This document shows positions 1 through 9,273 of a stretch of DNA of 64,000 nt, piece after piece. The notes below the pieces were generated by a model. That model ran no database searches, had not been told where the DNA came from, and worked only from the letters and a program-made list of their open reading frames with translations. The DNA comes from Fortiea sp. LEGE XX443. GTDB lineage: Bacteria; Cyanobacteriota; Cyanobacteriia; Cyanobacteriales; Nostocaceae. The first letter of the stretch is position 1. Every line of letters starts with the position of its first letter. The stretch is taken from the NCBI RefSeq assembly GCF_015206815.1, contig NZ_JADEXZ010000019.1, positions 16,276 through 80,275 on the forward strand, written 5' to 3'. The position numbers and the translations under genes were made by a program.

Positions 1-2
1 GT

Positions 3-845
3 ATAGAACTATGTAGTTGGTTGAAAAATCAGTCCCAGCTATCTTGGTTATACTGTATCCTTTTTGAGGATCGTTCATATCAGCTTGCTGCTAAAAATAA
101 GCAGGATTTGGGAGGGGAATGGGAAATGACTGCTACTGCGCTCAGACAAGGTGCTGATGCTTATATTTGGCACTTGTCAGATGAAATAATAGACAATAGA
201 CCTGCAAGTTTAGCAGCCCATCATCAGGTAATATTAGCTCAATTGAGTGTTGGTTTACGGAAAGCTCAAAAATACCGTGAACTGATGCGAACAAATGATT
301 TATTATCAGCGATCGCTTTAGCGGATTCGTTAACAGAAATTAGTAATCGTCGTGCAATGGAATGGGATTTACCTAGACAAATTAAAAAAGCCCGCACTCA
401 AGGAATGCCCTTGAGTTTGATTATTCTAGATATAGACTATTTCAAAAAAGTTAACGATACATATGGGCATTTAGTTGGCGATCGCCTTTTGCAATTATTA
501 TCCTATCGATTGCGGCATAACCTGCGCTCTAAAGATACTCCCTTCCGTTATGGTGGCGAAGAATTTGTAGTTGTTCTCACTAACACCACTGGTGAAGAAG
601 CAATGATAGTCGCAGATCGCCTAAATCGCATAGTTGCGGAACAACCATTTGCCATTAACGAAGAAGTAGTTATTCCAATCACAATTAGCTTAGGTGTTGC
701 TAGTTTGCAAGCAGATGATGATGGTAAGGGTTATAGCTTACTAAATCGTGCCGATCAATGTTTGTTAAATGCTAAAGCTTTAGGACGCAACCAAGCTGTT
801 AGTTGGGAATATTCCCATTCCCCTCATCTCAAAGTTGTGTCTTAG
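3..845 (+). CDS. GGDEF-domain protein, probable diguanylate cyclase (5' end outside window)
   Basis: Probably makes the second messenger c-di-GMP from two GTP. The last ~170 residues form a GGDEF domain: an LTEISNRR start, the DIDYFKKVNDTYGH segment, and an intact GGEEF active-site loop near nt 552-566. An RSKD inhibitory I-site sits five residues before GGEEF, so product feedback inhibition is expected. The frame has no stop from nt 3 onward. The first usable start is a TTG at 21, but the gene more likely begins upstream of the window and has lost its N-terminal sensory part. The visible ~100 residues before GGDEF are not recognised. The gene stands alone, converging on the minus-strand gene that ends at 872. 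Confidence 0.85.
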   Translation: MELCSWLKNQSQLSWLYCILFEDRSYQLAAKNKQDLGGEWEMTATALRQGADAYIWHLSDEIIDNRPASLAAHHQVILAQLSVGLRKAQKYRELMRTNDLLSAIALADSLTEISNRRAMEWDLPRQIKKARTQGMPLSLIILDIDYFKKVNDTYGHLVGDRLLQLLSYRLRHNLRSKDTPFRYGGEEFVVVLTNTTGEEAMIVADRLNRIVAEQPFAINEEVVIPITISLGVASLQADDDGKGYSLLNRADQCLLNAKALGRNQAVSWEYSHSPHLKVVS

Positions 846-871
846 TCAAGAGGATGTATCACGCTCCAAAT

Positions 872-1360
872 CTAGGCTAAATACTCCTGCACAGTGGCGA
901 TCGCATCTAACGCACTCTCCACAATATAAACGTTTTCTGGCGATAATTTCTTAAAGAAATTTTTGCTTTCTTTGTCGTCAGTTAACAAAATCACTGGCTT
1001 ATTTTCTTTCAAAGCCAAGGCAATTTCTGAAGCCGTTCCTGCACCCATACCGCAAGCAATCACAACATTACTAGAAAGAACATTGATATTATTCCGTGCA
1101 TTTCCCATGTCTGTGAAAATTGCAATATCTACCGCTTCAGAAATGCCATCTTCTTTACTACTGGGGAGAATTCCTAAAGTTAAACCATCAAGAGACTTTG
1201 CACCCTTATTTGCTGCATCCATCACCCCTATATTTCTACCACCAGTTAACAAAATCCATCCTTGTTGGGCAATGAGTTCGCCTAATTTATAGGCATTTTG
1301 CAAATCATTTATTGTTGCTCTTTCTCCAGGCCCCATTACCCCAATCACGATTTTTCTCAT
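872..1360 (-). CDS. TIGR00725-type LOG-like Rossmann protein
   Basis: A 162-residue protein of the SLOG/LOG-like superfamily, matching the TIGR00725 group. Some members of the wider superfamily are cytokinin-activating lysine decarboxylase-like enzymes and others bind molybdenum cofactor. Visible marks are an N-terminal beta strand with GVMGPGE, the LLTGGRNIGVMDAANKG nucleotide-binding loop, and a C-terminal GMGAGTASEIALAL segment equivalent to the GxGTxxE motif. Length is normal for this group. It starts 6 bp after the upstream minus-strand gene ends at 1367, so the two are probably co-transcribed. The substrate cannot be read from the sequence. Fold assignment is good; function is open. Confidence 0.75.
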   Translation of the reverse strand: MRKIVIGVMGPGERATINDLQNAYKLGELIAQQGWILLTGGRNIGVMDAANKGAKSLDGLTLGILPSSKEDGISEAVDIAIFTDMGNARNNINVLSSNVVIACGMGAGTASEIALALKENKPVILLTDDKESKNFFKKLSPENVYIVESALDAIATVQEYLA

Positions 1361-1366
1361 TCAGAC

Positions 1367-1945
1367 TTACCATTTTTCAGCCCAATAAACAATTTCTGAG
1401 GCTGTACTATCAATGGCTACACCGTAGCTATCACCATGATTCCATTTAAAACCTTGGGTACCTCTATCTTCAGCATTCAAAACTAAGATTTCATAGGAAG
1501 GTGGAAAAGATGATCCCGCAGCATCACCAGTGTAGAAAAAGGTAGTTGGAACACCGTTGGGGAAGTTGGCATGATCGTTGGTATCACCGCCGATATATTT
1601 ATGTTTGGCAAGTTTTCTGTATTGTGCAAGTAGTTTTTGAATTTGTGTCGGTGATTGTTTCTCTCTCACTTGCAAGAAACTACTTGCTTGTGCAACTCCT
1701 GAGGAGTAAGCAATCCGCACATCTTTTGTGTTAGCTGTAATCTCGCGGGGAAAATGCTGAATTTCTGCTTGATTTGGCCAAAGTTGATTGCGGATTTCAC
1801 TGTAACGAGATGTATTAGTAATGATTTTTGCTTCAGTACTACTACTAAATGCTTTTCTGATAAAAAAACTACCCCCAACAATTCCTAGACTGCCAAGGGA
1901 GAGGAAAACTATCATGGCGGCTTTAGCAAGGTGCGATCGCTGCAT
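1367..1945 (-). CDS. Membrane-anchored protein of unknown function
   Basis: A 192-residue protein I do not recognise. Residues ~8-30 form one hydrophobic segment rich in Gly and Leu, suggesting a signal anchor with the rest outside the cytoplasm. The remainder is polar and ends in an aromatic stretch (IVYWAEKW). A GxxxxSFPPSYEILVLN stretch and a Gly/Asp-rich part near the C-terminus look like a small beta-rich domain. It lies 6 bp upstream of the TIGR00725-type gene, so the two likely form an operon. Confidence 0.6.
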   Translation of the reverse strand: MQRSHLAKAAMIVFLSLGSLGIVGGSFFIRKAFSSSTEAKIITNTSRYSEIRNQLWPNQAEIQHFPREITANTKDVRIAYSSGVAQASSFLQVREKQSPTQIQKLLAQYRKLAKHKYIGGDTNDHANFPNGVPTTFFYTGDAAGSSFPPSYEILVLNAEDRGTQGFKWNHGDSYGVAIDSTASEIVYWAEKW

Positions 1946-2096
1946 TGAGTTGGGTGCTGCTAAATTTCATAGGCATATACCCAACAAATAAACTATCTTG
2001 GTAAGATTGCGGAGCTACCACCAATAATATTGATGAAATCTTTTTGTAATCAGGGGAAATACTGGATATTTATAAAATTATTGTAAATTGATTCTG

Positions 2097-2122
2097 TAGA
2101 GACGCGATATATCGCGTCTCTA
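2097..2122. repeat. 26-bp perfect palindrome just after ubiA
   Basis: TAGAGACGCGATA followed immediately by its exact reverse complement, starting 4 bp past the ubiA stop. It could fold as a transcription-terminating hairpin for the minus-strand ubiA gene. GTAGAGACGCGA-type palindromes also occur as dispersed repeats in Nostoc-like genomes. No strong T-run follows on the minus strand. Confidence 0.6.
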
Positions 2123-2125
2123 TTA

Positions 2126-3007
2126 TTAAACTGAACCAATAATCATTCCAGCCAGCAAGATAAAGCCAATCCAGACATTCTGCCGAAACATTTCACCGTA
2201 AGCAACATTAGGCAAGTCGTTCTGTTTTAATCGCCAATACTGCCAACTCCAGCCCGTAGTAGCTAGTGCTAGAGTTATCCAAAAAGCAAGGTGAATGTTG
2301 ATTGTCATACCCAGCCAACCTAGTAACAAGATTGTGCCAGCAAAGAAAATACCTACGGCATCTGGGGCGTAATTGCCAAAAAACAAGGCGCTAGAATTAA
2401 TACCTATGCGTCGATCATCTTCGCGATCGCTCATAGCATACACAGTATCAAATCCCAATGTCCACAGTACAGTTGCGCCCCACAATAACCAAGTTGGACG
2501 GGAAAGGCTTTGAGTCACTGCACTCCAGCTAATTAACACAGCAAAACCCCAGGCAATGGATAGTACCAACTGTGGCACAGGGAATACTCGCTTTGCCCCT
2601 GGATACAGTATAATTACTGGGACGGCCGCCACCGATAGCCAGAAACTCAAAGAATTAAGATAAAATGCCAGAATAGCCGCACATCCTAGGGCTATGATAG
2701 CTACCACAACGCCAACTTTGATCGATAAGGCACGAGAAGCCAAGGGGCGATCGCGTGTTCTCTCAACTTCTGGGTCGATATCTTTATCCCACAAATCATT
2801 CACCACACACCCAGCAGCACTTGTGGCGAGAGTACCCAACACAATCACTCCCACCAAAGGTAAAGGCGGTTGACCACCCGCCGCCAAAAACACAGCCCAC
2901 AGGGCAGGAATCATCAAAATTAACCGCCCTTCCGGTTTATGCCACCGTAAAAGCCGAATAATCACCAACCACACAGGTTCCTGGTTGCTTTCTGGCGTAC
3001 TCAACAT
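2126..3007 (-). CDS. ubiA: 4-hydroxybenzoate polyprenyltransferase, UbiA family (plastoquinone synthesis)
   Basis: An integral membrane prenyltransferase that in cyanobacteria attaches a solanesyl chain to 4-hydroxybenzoate on the way to plastoquinone. The 293 residues carry both Asp-rich Mg-diphosphate motifs: NDLWDKDIDPEVERTRDRP near residues 68-86 and YAMSDREDDRRIG near 190-202. Several hydrophobic segments lie between and after them, and length is standard for UbiA. The start at 3007 gives the normal short N-terminus. The gene is divergent from ppx across a ~260-bp spacer that should hold both promoters. The family is certain; exact prenyl specificity is inferred from cyanobacterial homologues. 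Confidence 0.9.
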   Translation of the reverse strand: MLSTPESNQEPVWLVIIRLLRWHKPEGRLILMIPALWAVFLAAGGQPPLPLVGVIVLGTLATSAAGCVVNDLWDKDIDPEVERTRDRPLASRALSIKVGVVVAIIALGCAAILAFYLNSLSFWLSVAAVPVIILYPGAKRVFPVPQLVLSIAWGFAVLISWSAVTQSLSRPTWLLWGATVLWTLGFDTVYAMSDREDDRRIGINSSALFFGNYAPDAVGIFFAGTILLLGWLGMTINIHLAFWITLALATTGWSWQYWRLKQNDLPNVAYGEMFRQNVWIGFILLAGMIIGSV

Positions 3008-3268
3008 AGAAGTTAAGAAAAAATTACTAAATTTTGATAAATTAACACTTCTTTACATCTATAGAATAACTTTATTTGATATTTGTAAAAACACAACTTA
3101 AATTTGCAACGATAAATACATTTCCGTCATCACTCAAGTTGTAAATGGCAGGGTAAATCTACTTATCTCAGGTAGCGTCTCGATACGGTCAGCCTGAGAG
3201 TGCATCAGAGTCCACAATCTCGACACACCATCTTTGATCGTCCTTCTTAAATAGAGAGAGAAAACTAG

Positions 3269-4918
3269 ATGCCGAATTTAGTTTCAGCTGGCTGGGAGAG
3301 TGTGAAAACTCAAGCAGTTCAGCAACACCGGATTATTGCTGCCATTGATTTGGGAACCAATTCTCTACACATGGTAGTGGTTAAAATTGACCCAACACTA
3401 CCAGCTTTTAGCATTTTTACCAGAGAAAAAGAGACTGTGCGACTGGGCGATCGCGATTTAGTCACTGGCGAATTAAAACCAGAGGTGATGGATAGGGCGA
3501 TCGCTTGTTTAGGACGCTTTCAAACCGTTGCTCAAACTTTCAACGCCGAAACCATCATTGCTGTGGCCACTAGTGCAGTGCGAGAAGCACCCAATGGCAA
3601 AGATTTTCTCCACAGGATAGACAGCGAATTGGGTTTAAGCGTTGACTTAATTTCTGGTCAAGAAGAAGCACGCCGCATCTATTTAGGTGTGCTGTCGGGG
3701 ATGGAATTTAACAATCAGCCCCACATCATTATTGATATTGGTGGTGGTTCTACAGAAATTGTTTTGGGAGACATTCAAGAACCGCGCACACTCACCAGTA
3801 CCAAGGTGGGTGCGGTGAGACTTACGAGTGAATTTATCACCAGCGACCCCATCACCAACAGTGAGTTTCAGTACTTACAAGCTTACGTCAGGGGGATGTT
3901 AGAACGTTCTGTAGAGGATGTTTTAGCAAATCTTCAGTTTGGTGAATATCCTCGATTGGTGGGAACATCCGGCACTATTGAAACTTTAGCCTTAATTGAT
4001 GCCCGTGAAAAATTGAGTATGATGCCTTCTACACTCAATGGCTACCAATTAAGCCTCCAGGATTTGCAGGGCTGGGTGAATCGCTTGGCAAAAATGACCA
4101 ATGTCGAAAGAACAGCCATACCAGGTATGCCAGAAAAGCGGTCAGAAGTGATTTTGGCAGGTGCGATCGTCCTTCAAGAAGCCATGATCCTGTTAGGTGT
4201 AGATGCAGTCACACTTTGTGGACGGGCGTTACGAGAAGGCGTAATTGTTGATTGGATGCTAACTCACGGTTTAATCGAAGACCGATTACGTTATCAAAGT
4301 TCGATTCGCCAGCGGAGTGTGCTGAAACAGGTCAAAAAGTACCACATCAATTTTGAACATAGCGATCGCGTAGCTGTATTTGCTCTGAGTTTATTTGACC
4401 AAACTCAAGGCATCTTCCACACCTGGGGAGATGATGAGCGACAACTTTTATGGGCAGCAGCAATTTTACACAATTGCGGTCACTACATCAGCCATTCATC
4501 CCACCACAAGCACTCTTATTATCTAATTCGGAATGGCGAATTATTAGGCTATACCGAAACCGAAATCGAAATCATTGCGAATTTAGCTCGTTATCATCGC
4601 AAATCTCCGCCCAAGAAAAAGCACGAAAATTTCCGCAATTTGTTGGGTAAAAATCATCGGCAAATAGTCGGCCAATTAAGTGCAATTTTAAGATTGGCAG
4701 TGGCTTTAGATAGGCGACAAATTGGCGCAATATCTCAGGTTAAATTTAAGTATTATCCTGATACCCAAGAAGTACATCTATCAGTTTTTCCCTCTCATCC
4801 TCATGATGACTGCGCCTTAGAAATGTGGAGTTTAGATTACAAAAAAGGAGTGTTTGAAGCAGAATTTGGTGTGAAATTAATTGCGTCTTTAGAATATTCT
4901 AAAGTAGCTATTAACTAA
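3269..4918 (+). CDS. ppx: Exopolyphosphatase, Ppx/GppA family
   Basis: Hydrolyses terminal phosphates of polyphosphate, or guanosine pentaphosphate in GppA members, in the cytoplasm. The 549-residue protein has the sugar-kinase/actin-like N-terminal half with AIDLGTNSLHMVV, ATSAVREAPN, SGQEEARRIYLG, IIDIGGGSTEIVLG and GTSGTIETLA. A C-terminal helical HD-like domain follows (LHNCGHYISHSSHH, ARYHRK), as in long Ppx proteins. The upstream leader has AGAGAG-like purines before the ATG at 3269. A strong hairpin at 4953-4989 ends it. The family is clear; the Ppx versus GppA preference is not decidable by eye. Confidence 0.9.
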   Translation: MPNLVSAGWESVKTQAVQQHRIIAAIDLGTNSLHMVVVKIDPTLPAFSIFTREKETVRLGDRDLVTGELKPEVMDRAIACLGRFQTVAQTFNAETIIAVATSAVREAPNGKDFLHRIDSELGLSVDLISGQEEARRIYLGVLSGMEFNNQPHIIIDIGGGSTEIVLGDIQEPRTLTSTKVGAVRLTSEFITSDPITNSEFQYLQAYVRGMLERSVEDVLANLQFGEYPRLVGTSGTIETLALIDAREKLSMMPSTLNGYQLSLQDLQGWVNRLAKMTNVERTAIPGMPEKRSEVILAGAIVLQEAMILLGVDAVTLCGRALREGVIVDWMLTHGLIEDRLRYQSSIRQRSVLKQVKKYHINFEHSDRVAVFALSLFDQTQGIFHTWGDDERQLLWAAAILHNCGHYISHSSHHKHSYYLIRNGELLGYTETEIEIIANLARYHRKSPPKKKHENFRNLLGKNHRQIVGQLSAILRLAVALDRRQIGAISQVKFKYYPDTQEVHLSVFPSHPHDDCALEMWSLDYKKGVFEAEFGVKLIASLEYSKVAIN

Positions 4919-4952
4919 TACTACACAGCATTCCTAAATTATTCGTGATAAA

Positions 4953-4989
4953 CAAGCTTACCGACTTATTTAAAAAGTCGGTAAGCTTG
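4953..4989. terminator. Bidirectional terminator hairpin, 15-bp perfect stem
   Basis: Arms 4953-4967 and 4975-4989 (CAAGCTTACCGACTT and its exact complement) enclose a 7-nt loop. It lies between the convergent ends of ppx (4918) and the ATP-grasp gene (4994), where a two-way terminator is expected. Confidence 0.8.
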
Positions 4990-4993
4990 GCGG

Positions 4994-5995
4994 CTAGATA
5001 CAAATTTGTTCATTTTCCAAAGCTTTGAGAATTTTGAAATATAAATCCTCGACTCTTTTGACTTGAGCTTCACCAATTGCAGCATAGTGAGTTAAACTAG
5101 GTGAGCCATTAACTTCAATAATTACATAATTATTCATTGGCATAGTTATATCATCAGCAATAATATCTAAACCAGCTAATCTTAACCCCATATCTTTGGT
5201 GACATTTATTGCTAATTTTTTAAAGTCAGGGTGGATATTTTCGGTAACATCTACTCCATCTCCTCCACTGGATAAATTGGCGTTATCTAAGAGATAGACA
5301 GTTTTATTTTCGGGTATTACACTATCAAATTTGAGTTTTTGTCGTTGTAATTTTCGTTTGATGCGGAAATCATTAAAATCTATAATCTTTTTTCTGCCAT
5401 TAGCAATACAACATTGTTCTTTTCGTTGTAGCAGTTCTAAAATAGTAGACTTGCCATCACCTAATACACATAGAGGAATTCTTTGATAAACTGCACTTAC
5501 TTCATCATCAATGACTACAATTCTGTAATCATTACCTAGATAAAATCTTTCTACAATAAACCCTGGAGTGATGCGTAATATTTTTTTAGCAACTTGATAG
5601 TATTCTGTTTTATTATATACCTTTGCTACAAATTTTCCTTGACTGAGATTAATGGGTTTAACAATTACTGGAAAACCTAATTCTTCTTTAGCAAACTTAA
5701 ATCCTGCATCAATATTTCTCTCACTACTTAGTTTTGCACATAATTTATTGCTAAAAAAAGTTTTTCCTTCAGTAACTTTATATCCAAAGTGCTTAAGAAA
5801 AAAGTTAGAGTAAGCTTTATCTTTAGCTATTTCGGCAGAACCGAAACCATTAATATTTAATTTACTATTACTAAAACAAGCTTTATTTCCGTTTTTAAAG
5901 GTAATATGTCCGACAAAAGCGTATTCAGGGTCTACTACAACTATTGCACCTATTTGAGGAGCAATTTTTTGAATTATTGATGTTACTAATGGCAT
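4994..5995 (-). CDS. ATP-grasp ligase-like protein related to the cyanophycin synthetase ATP-grasp domain
   Basis: A 333-residue protein with an ATP-grasp fold: the nucleotide-binding segment GFPVIVKPINLSQGK (~130-145), a central DYRIVVIDDEVSAVYQR strand pair followed by LGDGKSTILELL, and the Mg-binding end DIIADDI...VIIEVNGSPSL near 280-305. The VxGDGKST signature is typical of the ATP-grasp part of CphA (cyanophycin synthetase). The glutamate-ligase-like Mur domain of CphA is missing, so this is not a full cyanophycin synthetase. An amino-acid or peptide ligase acting through an acyl-phosphate is inferred; the substrate is unknown. Codon use is AT-richer than ubiA or ppx. Confidence 0.75.
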   Translation of the reverse strand: MPLVTSIIQKIAPQIGAIVVVDPEYAFVGHITFKNGNKACFSNSKLNINGFGSAEIAKDKAYSNFFLKHFGYKVTEGKTFFSNKLCAKLSSERNIDAGFKFAKEELGFPVIVKPINLSQGKFVAKVYNKTEYYQVAKKILRITPGFIVERFYLGNDYRIVVIDDEVSAVYQRIPLCVLGDGKSTILELLQRKEQCCIANGRKKIIDFNDFRIKRKLQRQKLKFDSVIPENKTVYLLDNANLSSGGDGVDVTENIHPDFKKLAINVTKDMGLRLAGLDIIADDITMPMNNYVIIEVNGSPSLTHYAAIGEAQVKRVEDLYFKILKALENEQICI

Positions 5996-6537
5996 TTGCT
6001 GTATCCAAAAGTATAATTCGCAGAAAGAAATTTTAACGAATTGTCAAGCATTGGTCAAGATAATAAAAATTAAGCACTACAAAATACCTTTTTTCAAAGC
6101 AACCAAAAAGTTAGATAAAATTAATTCACATGATAGTTTATAAAAATTAATATTATCGTCTAGTCTAAAAAAGTTTTTCTCTAAGACATTTTCTATACAG
6201 AATAATTGTTTTGTATATTTCGAGACATATATAAAATTTTCCTGTTGGTATTAAATTTGCGTGTAGAAGTAAGTAACCCTAGTAGAGATGCCACACTTGT
6301 TGACAATTCTAAATTTGGATTTGTTTTTTCCTTTTTTAGTTGCTAATCAAGGGTTTGAGACCGATCGCAAGTGTAATTTTCAAGAGCCATTTCTTGTAAA
6401 ATGTTTTGCTAAGTCTTGACAATCCAAAAATAATGGAATAACAAGGTGGCAGCAGCTTGAAAAAAGGCGTTAGTGCATCCCCGCCAAGAGAAGTCAGTAA
6501 CGCCTTCACTGAAAATTACACACGGATATCATAAATC
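5996..6537. other. 542-bp intergenic region with promoter and leader hairpin
   Basis: AT-rich non-coding DNA between two divergent genes. On the plus strand a TTGACA box at 6416-6421 is followed 17 bp later by TAACAA (6439-6444), a plausible sigma70-type promoter for the small gene at 6538. Its leader contains a 9-bp inverted repeat, AAGGCGTTA 6464-6472 and TAACGCCTT 6498-6506. No ORF or RNA gene was recognised. Confidence 0.4.
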
Positions 6538-6774
6538 ATGCCACAAAATACAGATTACAAAGCTACTAGCCACGGAAATCAAGCGATCGCTTACAAAGAA
6601 CGCCTAAATGGTTGGGCAATTGCTCGCTTACAGCCTGATGCACAACGAGAAATTGTGGCTCGCTTCCGCAGTCGTTCAGATGCAGACGGTTATATGCAGC
6701 GCCTACGTCAGATGATGCCTGATGCGTCTTTTATGGTTGTCTTTGATCATCAACGCGAAGAAGTTGTGGCTTAA
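6538..6774 (+). CDS. Small conserved-looking cyanobacterial protein, unknown function
   Basis: A 78-residue soluble protein, not assigned to a named family. It has an AIAYKERLNGWAIARLQPD segment followed by VARFRSRSDADGYMQRLRQM and VVFDHQ, suggesting a small alpha/beta domain. Arginines are frequent. A likely promoter and a leader stem-loop lie just upstream. It is a separate transcription unit, and codon use (CGCTTC, GCGATCGC) is like the core genes. It is probably real because of codon bias and promoter context. Confidence 0.65.
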   Translation: MPQNTDYKATSHGNQAIAYKERLNGWAIARLQPDAQREIVARFRSRSDADGYMQRLRQMMPDASFMVVFDHQREEVVA

Positions 6775-6957
6775 AGTTTCAATCCGTTATTTAACTATAC
6801 ATTTGTAAGCAGGATTAAGGGTAAGGGTGCGATCGCCATTATTATTTAGGTGCGTTATATCCCTGTTAACGCACCGAATGATATTAAATATCTTATGAAA
6901 ATAGGGAATGGGGAGTACTGAAAAATCATTGCCCCTAATCCCTGGCCTTGGTTGCAG

Positions 6958-8106
6958 CTATTTAAGTAAAACCTGTTGCAGTGCTTCTATCAGTCTATCA
7001 ACACTTTCTTTGCGGCTATTAAAGCCCATCAACCCAACGCGCCAGACTTTCCCTGCAAGTTCTCCCAATCCACCACCAACTTCAATACCGTGTTCTGTTA
7101 ATAGCCGTCGTGCAGTTGCTTTACCATCGACCCCTTCAGGAATGCAGACAGTCGTTAGAGTTGGTAAACGATATTCTCGTTCAACGTGCAAACTCAATCC
7201 TATCCCTTCCAAGCTTTCCCAGAGATACTCGACATTCTTTTGATGACGCTGCCAACAGTTTGCCAGTCCTTCTTCTGCCACTAAACGCAAGGCTTCTCGC
7301 AGAGCATAATACAGGTTGATTGGTGCTGTATGATGATAAACTCGTTCATTACCCCAATATTTACTCAGCAAAGTCATATCTAAATACCAGTTTGCCACCT
7401 TCGTGCTACGGCGCTGCAATTTTTCCCAAGCACGGGGACTCATGGTAAAAGGAGAAGCACCAGGGGGACAACCCAAGCCTTTTTGGCTACAACTGTAGGC
7501 TAAATCTACTCCCCACTCATCTAAAAATATCGGCGCACCACCAAGACTAGTAACAGTATCAACTAATAACAACGTGCCGAATTCCCGACACAGTTCACCA
7601 ACTCCTTCCAATGGTTGACGCGCACCTGTGGAAGTTTCGGCGTGAACCAAAGCCAAAATTGTTGGACGATGGGTTTCCACAGCAATACGGAGTTCCTCTA
7701 AAGAGAAAACTTGCCCCCAAGGTTTGGTAATAGTACGCACATCAGCACCATATCGCCCAGCCATATCTACAAGGCGATGACCAAAGTATCCAGCCACACC
7801 GATTAAAATCACATCACCGGGTTCTATAGCATTGGCGATTGTTGCTTCCATTGCAGCGGAACCTGTACCACTAACGGCAATAGTTAGGGGATTGTTTGTT
7901 TGCCAAACGTAGCGCAGTAACGACTGAATCTCATCCATCAGCGCGAGAAAATCTGGATCAAGATGTCCCAGGGGGGAAGTATTCATAGCCTGGAGAACAG
8001 TAGGATGAGCATTAGAAGGCCCTGGCCCCAAAAGCAGCTTGGATGGGATTTCTAGAGGTTTGAGTTGTAAGCGTTGACTATCGTTAATCGAGATTGTTTG
8101 GGACAT
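6958..8106 (-). CDS. PLP-dependent alanine/serine-glyoxylate-type aminotransferase
   Basis: A class V fold-type I aminotransferase of 382 residues, in the alanine-glyoxylate / serine-glyoxylate aminotransferase group that transfers amino groups to glyoxylate in photorespiratory metabolism. Seen: LLLGPGPSNAHPTVL at the N-terminus, the SGTGSAAMEA cofactor phosphate loop near residue 80, the VDTVTSLGGAP segment carrying the PLP-ring Asp, and SCSQKGLGCPPG with the Schiff-base lysine near residue 205. Cyanobacterial members were once labelled a soluble hydrogenase subunit, which the PLP motifs contradict. Monocistronic, minus strand. Confidence 0.88.
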   Translation of the reverse strand: MSQTISINDSQRLQLKPLEIPSKLLLGPGPSNAHPTVLQAMNTSPLGHLDPDFLALMDEIQSLLRYVWQTNNPLTIAVSGTGSAAMEATIANAIEPGDVILIGVAGYFGHRLVDMAGRYGADVRTITKPWGQVFSLEELRIAVETHRPTILALVHAETSTGARQPLEGVGELCREFGTLLLVDTVTSLGGAPIFLDEWGVDLAYSCSQKGLGCPPGASPFTMSPRAWEKLQRRSTKVANWYLDMTLLSKYWGNERVYHHTAPINLYYALREALRLVAEEGLANCWQRHQKNVEYLWESLEGIGLSLHVEREYRLPTLTTVCIPEGVDGKATARRLLTEHGIEVGGGLGELAGKVWRVGLMGFNSRKESVDRLIEALQQVLLK

Positions 8107-8224
8107 AATTTGTTCTCCCTAGACGGTACTTACCGGATCATAGAGCGATCGCATCACCGTTGTATCATCTTGAATTAATACCTCATTTGCTAGAAACAAC
8201 AACTGTTGCAAAGTTTTACAGTAA

Positions 8225-8770
8225 ATGTTAAGTCCGTGTGACAAATATGTAATGAATCAAAAACGTTCGAGTTTAAAACCTCTAAAAGGAGCAAATCGCC
8301 GGTGGCGACGCAGATTAAATCTCAAGGGAGAGATAGCCTTGGTAACTTTACCGACGGTAACTGTACTGACTGTCATGGCTGTAGTAGAAGGATTAACTCA
8401 GCAGCGTCTACTGTTTGCGTCCCTTGCTTCTAGTGCGTTTTTGATTTATCTCGATCCCCAGCACGGAACAAACTCTGTACGAACGCTGATTCTTTCTCAA
8501 ATGATGGCTGCAAGCATTGGCTTTGTCACCTATCTGTTATTTGGTGGGGGATATCTCTCTGGGGGTATTGCAATGGTAATTGCGATCCCACTTATGATTT
8601 TCTTAGATGCAATGCACCCTCCATCTGTAGCTACTTCCTTAAGTTTTGCTTTAAAAGCTGGCAATGTCAGTAATCTAGTTTTATTTGCTTTGGCGATTGG
8701 GATTACTACTGTGTTGGTAGGATTAGAGCGTTATACCTTATGGCTACTCGCACATTATCATCATAAATAA
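8225..8770 (+). CDS. HPP-family membrane protein
   Basis: A 181-residue integral membrane protein (172 if the second ATG at 8252 is used; neither start has a good ribosome site). After a very basic N-terminus (NRRWRRRLNL) come about four hydrophobic helices. The family signature DAMHPPSVATSLSFAL sits near residues 135-150. HPP proteins of cyanobacteria and chloroplasts have been linked to nitrite transport across membranes; that role is inferred here. It stands alone, divergent from the aminotransferase gene. Confidence 0.8.
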   Translation: MLSPCDKYVMNQKRSSLKPLKGANRRWRRRLNLKGEIALVTLPTVTVLTVMAVVEGLTQQRLLFASLASSAFLIYLDPQHGTNSVRTLILSQMMAASIGFVTYLLFGGGYLSGGIAMVIAIPLMIFLDAMHPPSVATSLSFALKAGNVSNLVLFALAIGITTVLVGLERYTLWLLAHYHHK

Positions 8771-9273
8771 AAAATAAATCTGGTTGGATATTAAATCCTG
8801 GATGAACGATGCCTGACCAAGCAATAATCAAGTAAGACTTGACTTGAACCTCAAGATTGACTTATGACTATTGACCAAAACTAGGGTGTAAGTAGAAAGG
8901 TGCAAATAAACCGAACTATGTAACGGAAAGTAAAGTAGCTTGAAAACCTCTTCCCTTCTGCCCTCTGCTTCCTGCCTTGTCATAACGACAATTTTTAACA
9001 CCGACCTACTTAGGCTGTGGGGTGTGAAGGGAGAAGAAAAAACTTTCTTTTTGTACACCCCACAAGACGAGCCACCTTGGTGTCATAGCCTCCGCCAAAT
9101 CTCCGGTTTGGTGGTCTTTAATGAGTGGTGGGTTCAAGCCCCCACTCATTTCCCCGACACCCGACACCCAACCTTGTATCTTAAGAGAAGTAGTAGACCG
9201 TCCCAACCTTGGTCATCATAGACCGCATCGTAGTAAGGGTCACTACAACACCCTTCTTTGTGACAAATCATTT
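8771..9273. other. 503-bp intergenic region with three successive stem-loops before anmK
   Basis: No credible gene. 8942-8980 is a pyrimidine-rich TTCTGCC/CTGCTTCC run typical of dispersed Nostoc spacers. Then follow a stem-loop of 9016-9025 with 9055-9064 (TGTGGGGTGT/ACACCCCACA), one around 9092-9114 (CGCCAAA...TTTGGTG), and one at 9119-9150 with AATGAGTGG and CCACTCATT arms. ORFs here have poor codon use and lack ribosome sites. Confidence 0.5.

Noticed and set aside
9119..9150. GGGTTCAAGCCCC looks like a tRNA T-arm
   Set aside because: No D-arm, anticodon arm or acceptor stem can be drawn around it; it is one of several hairpins in a repeat-rich spacer.
8828..9221. Several 66-93-codon frames upstream of anmK
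   Set aside because: They overlap each other on both strands in repeat DNA and lack ribosome sites and any protein-like pattern.
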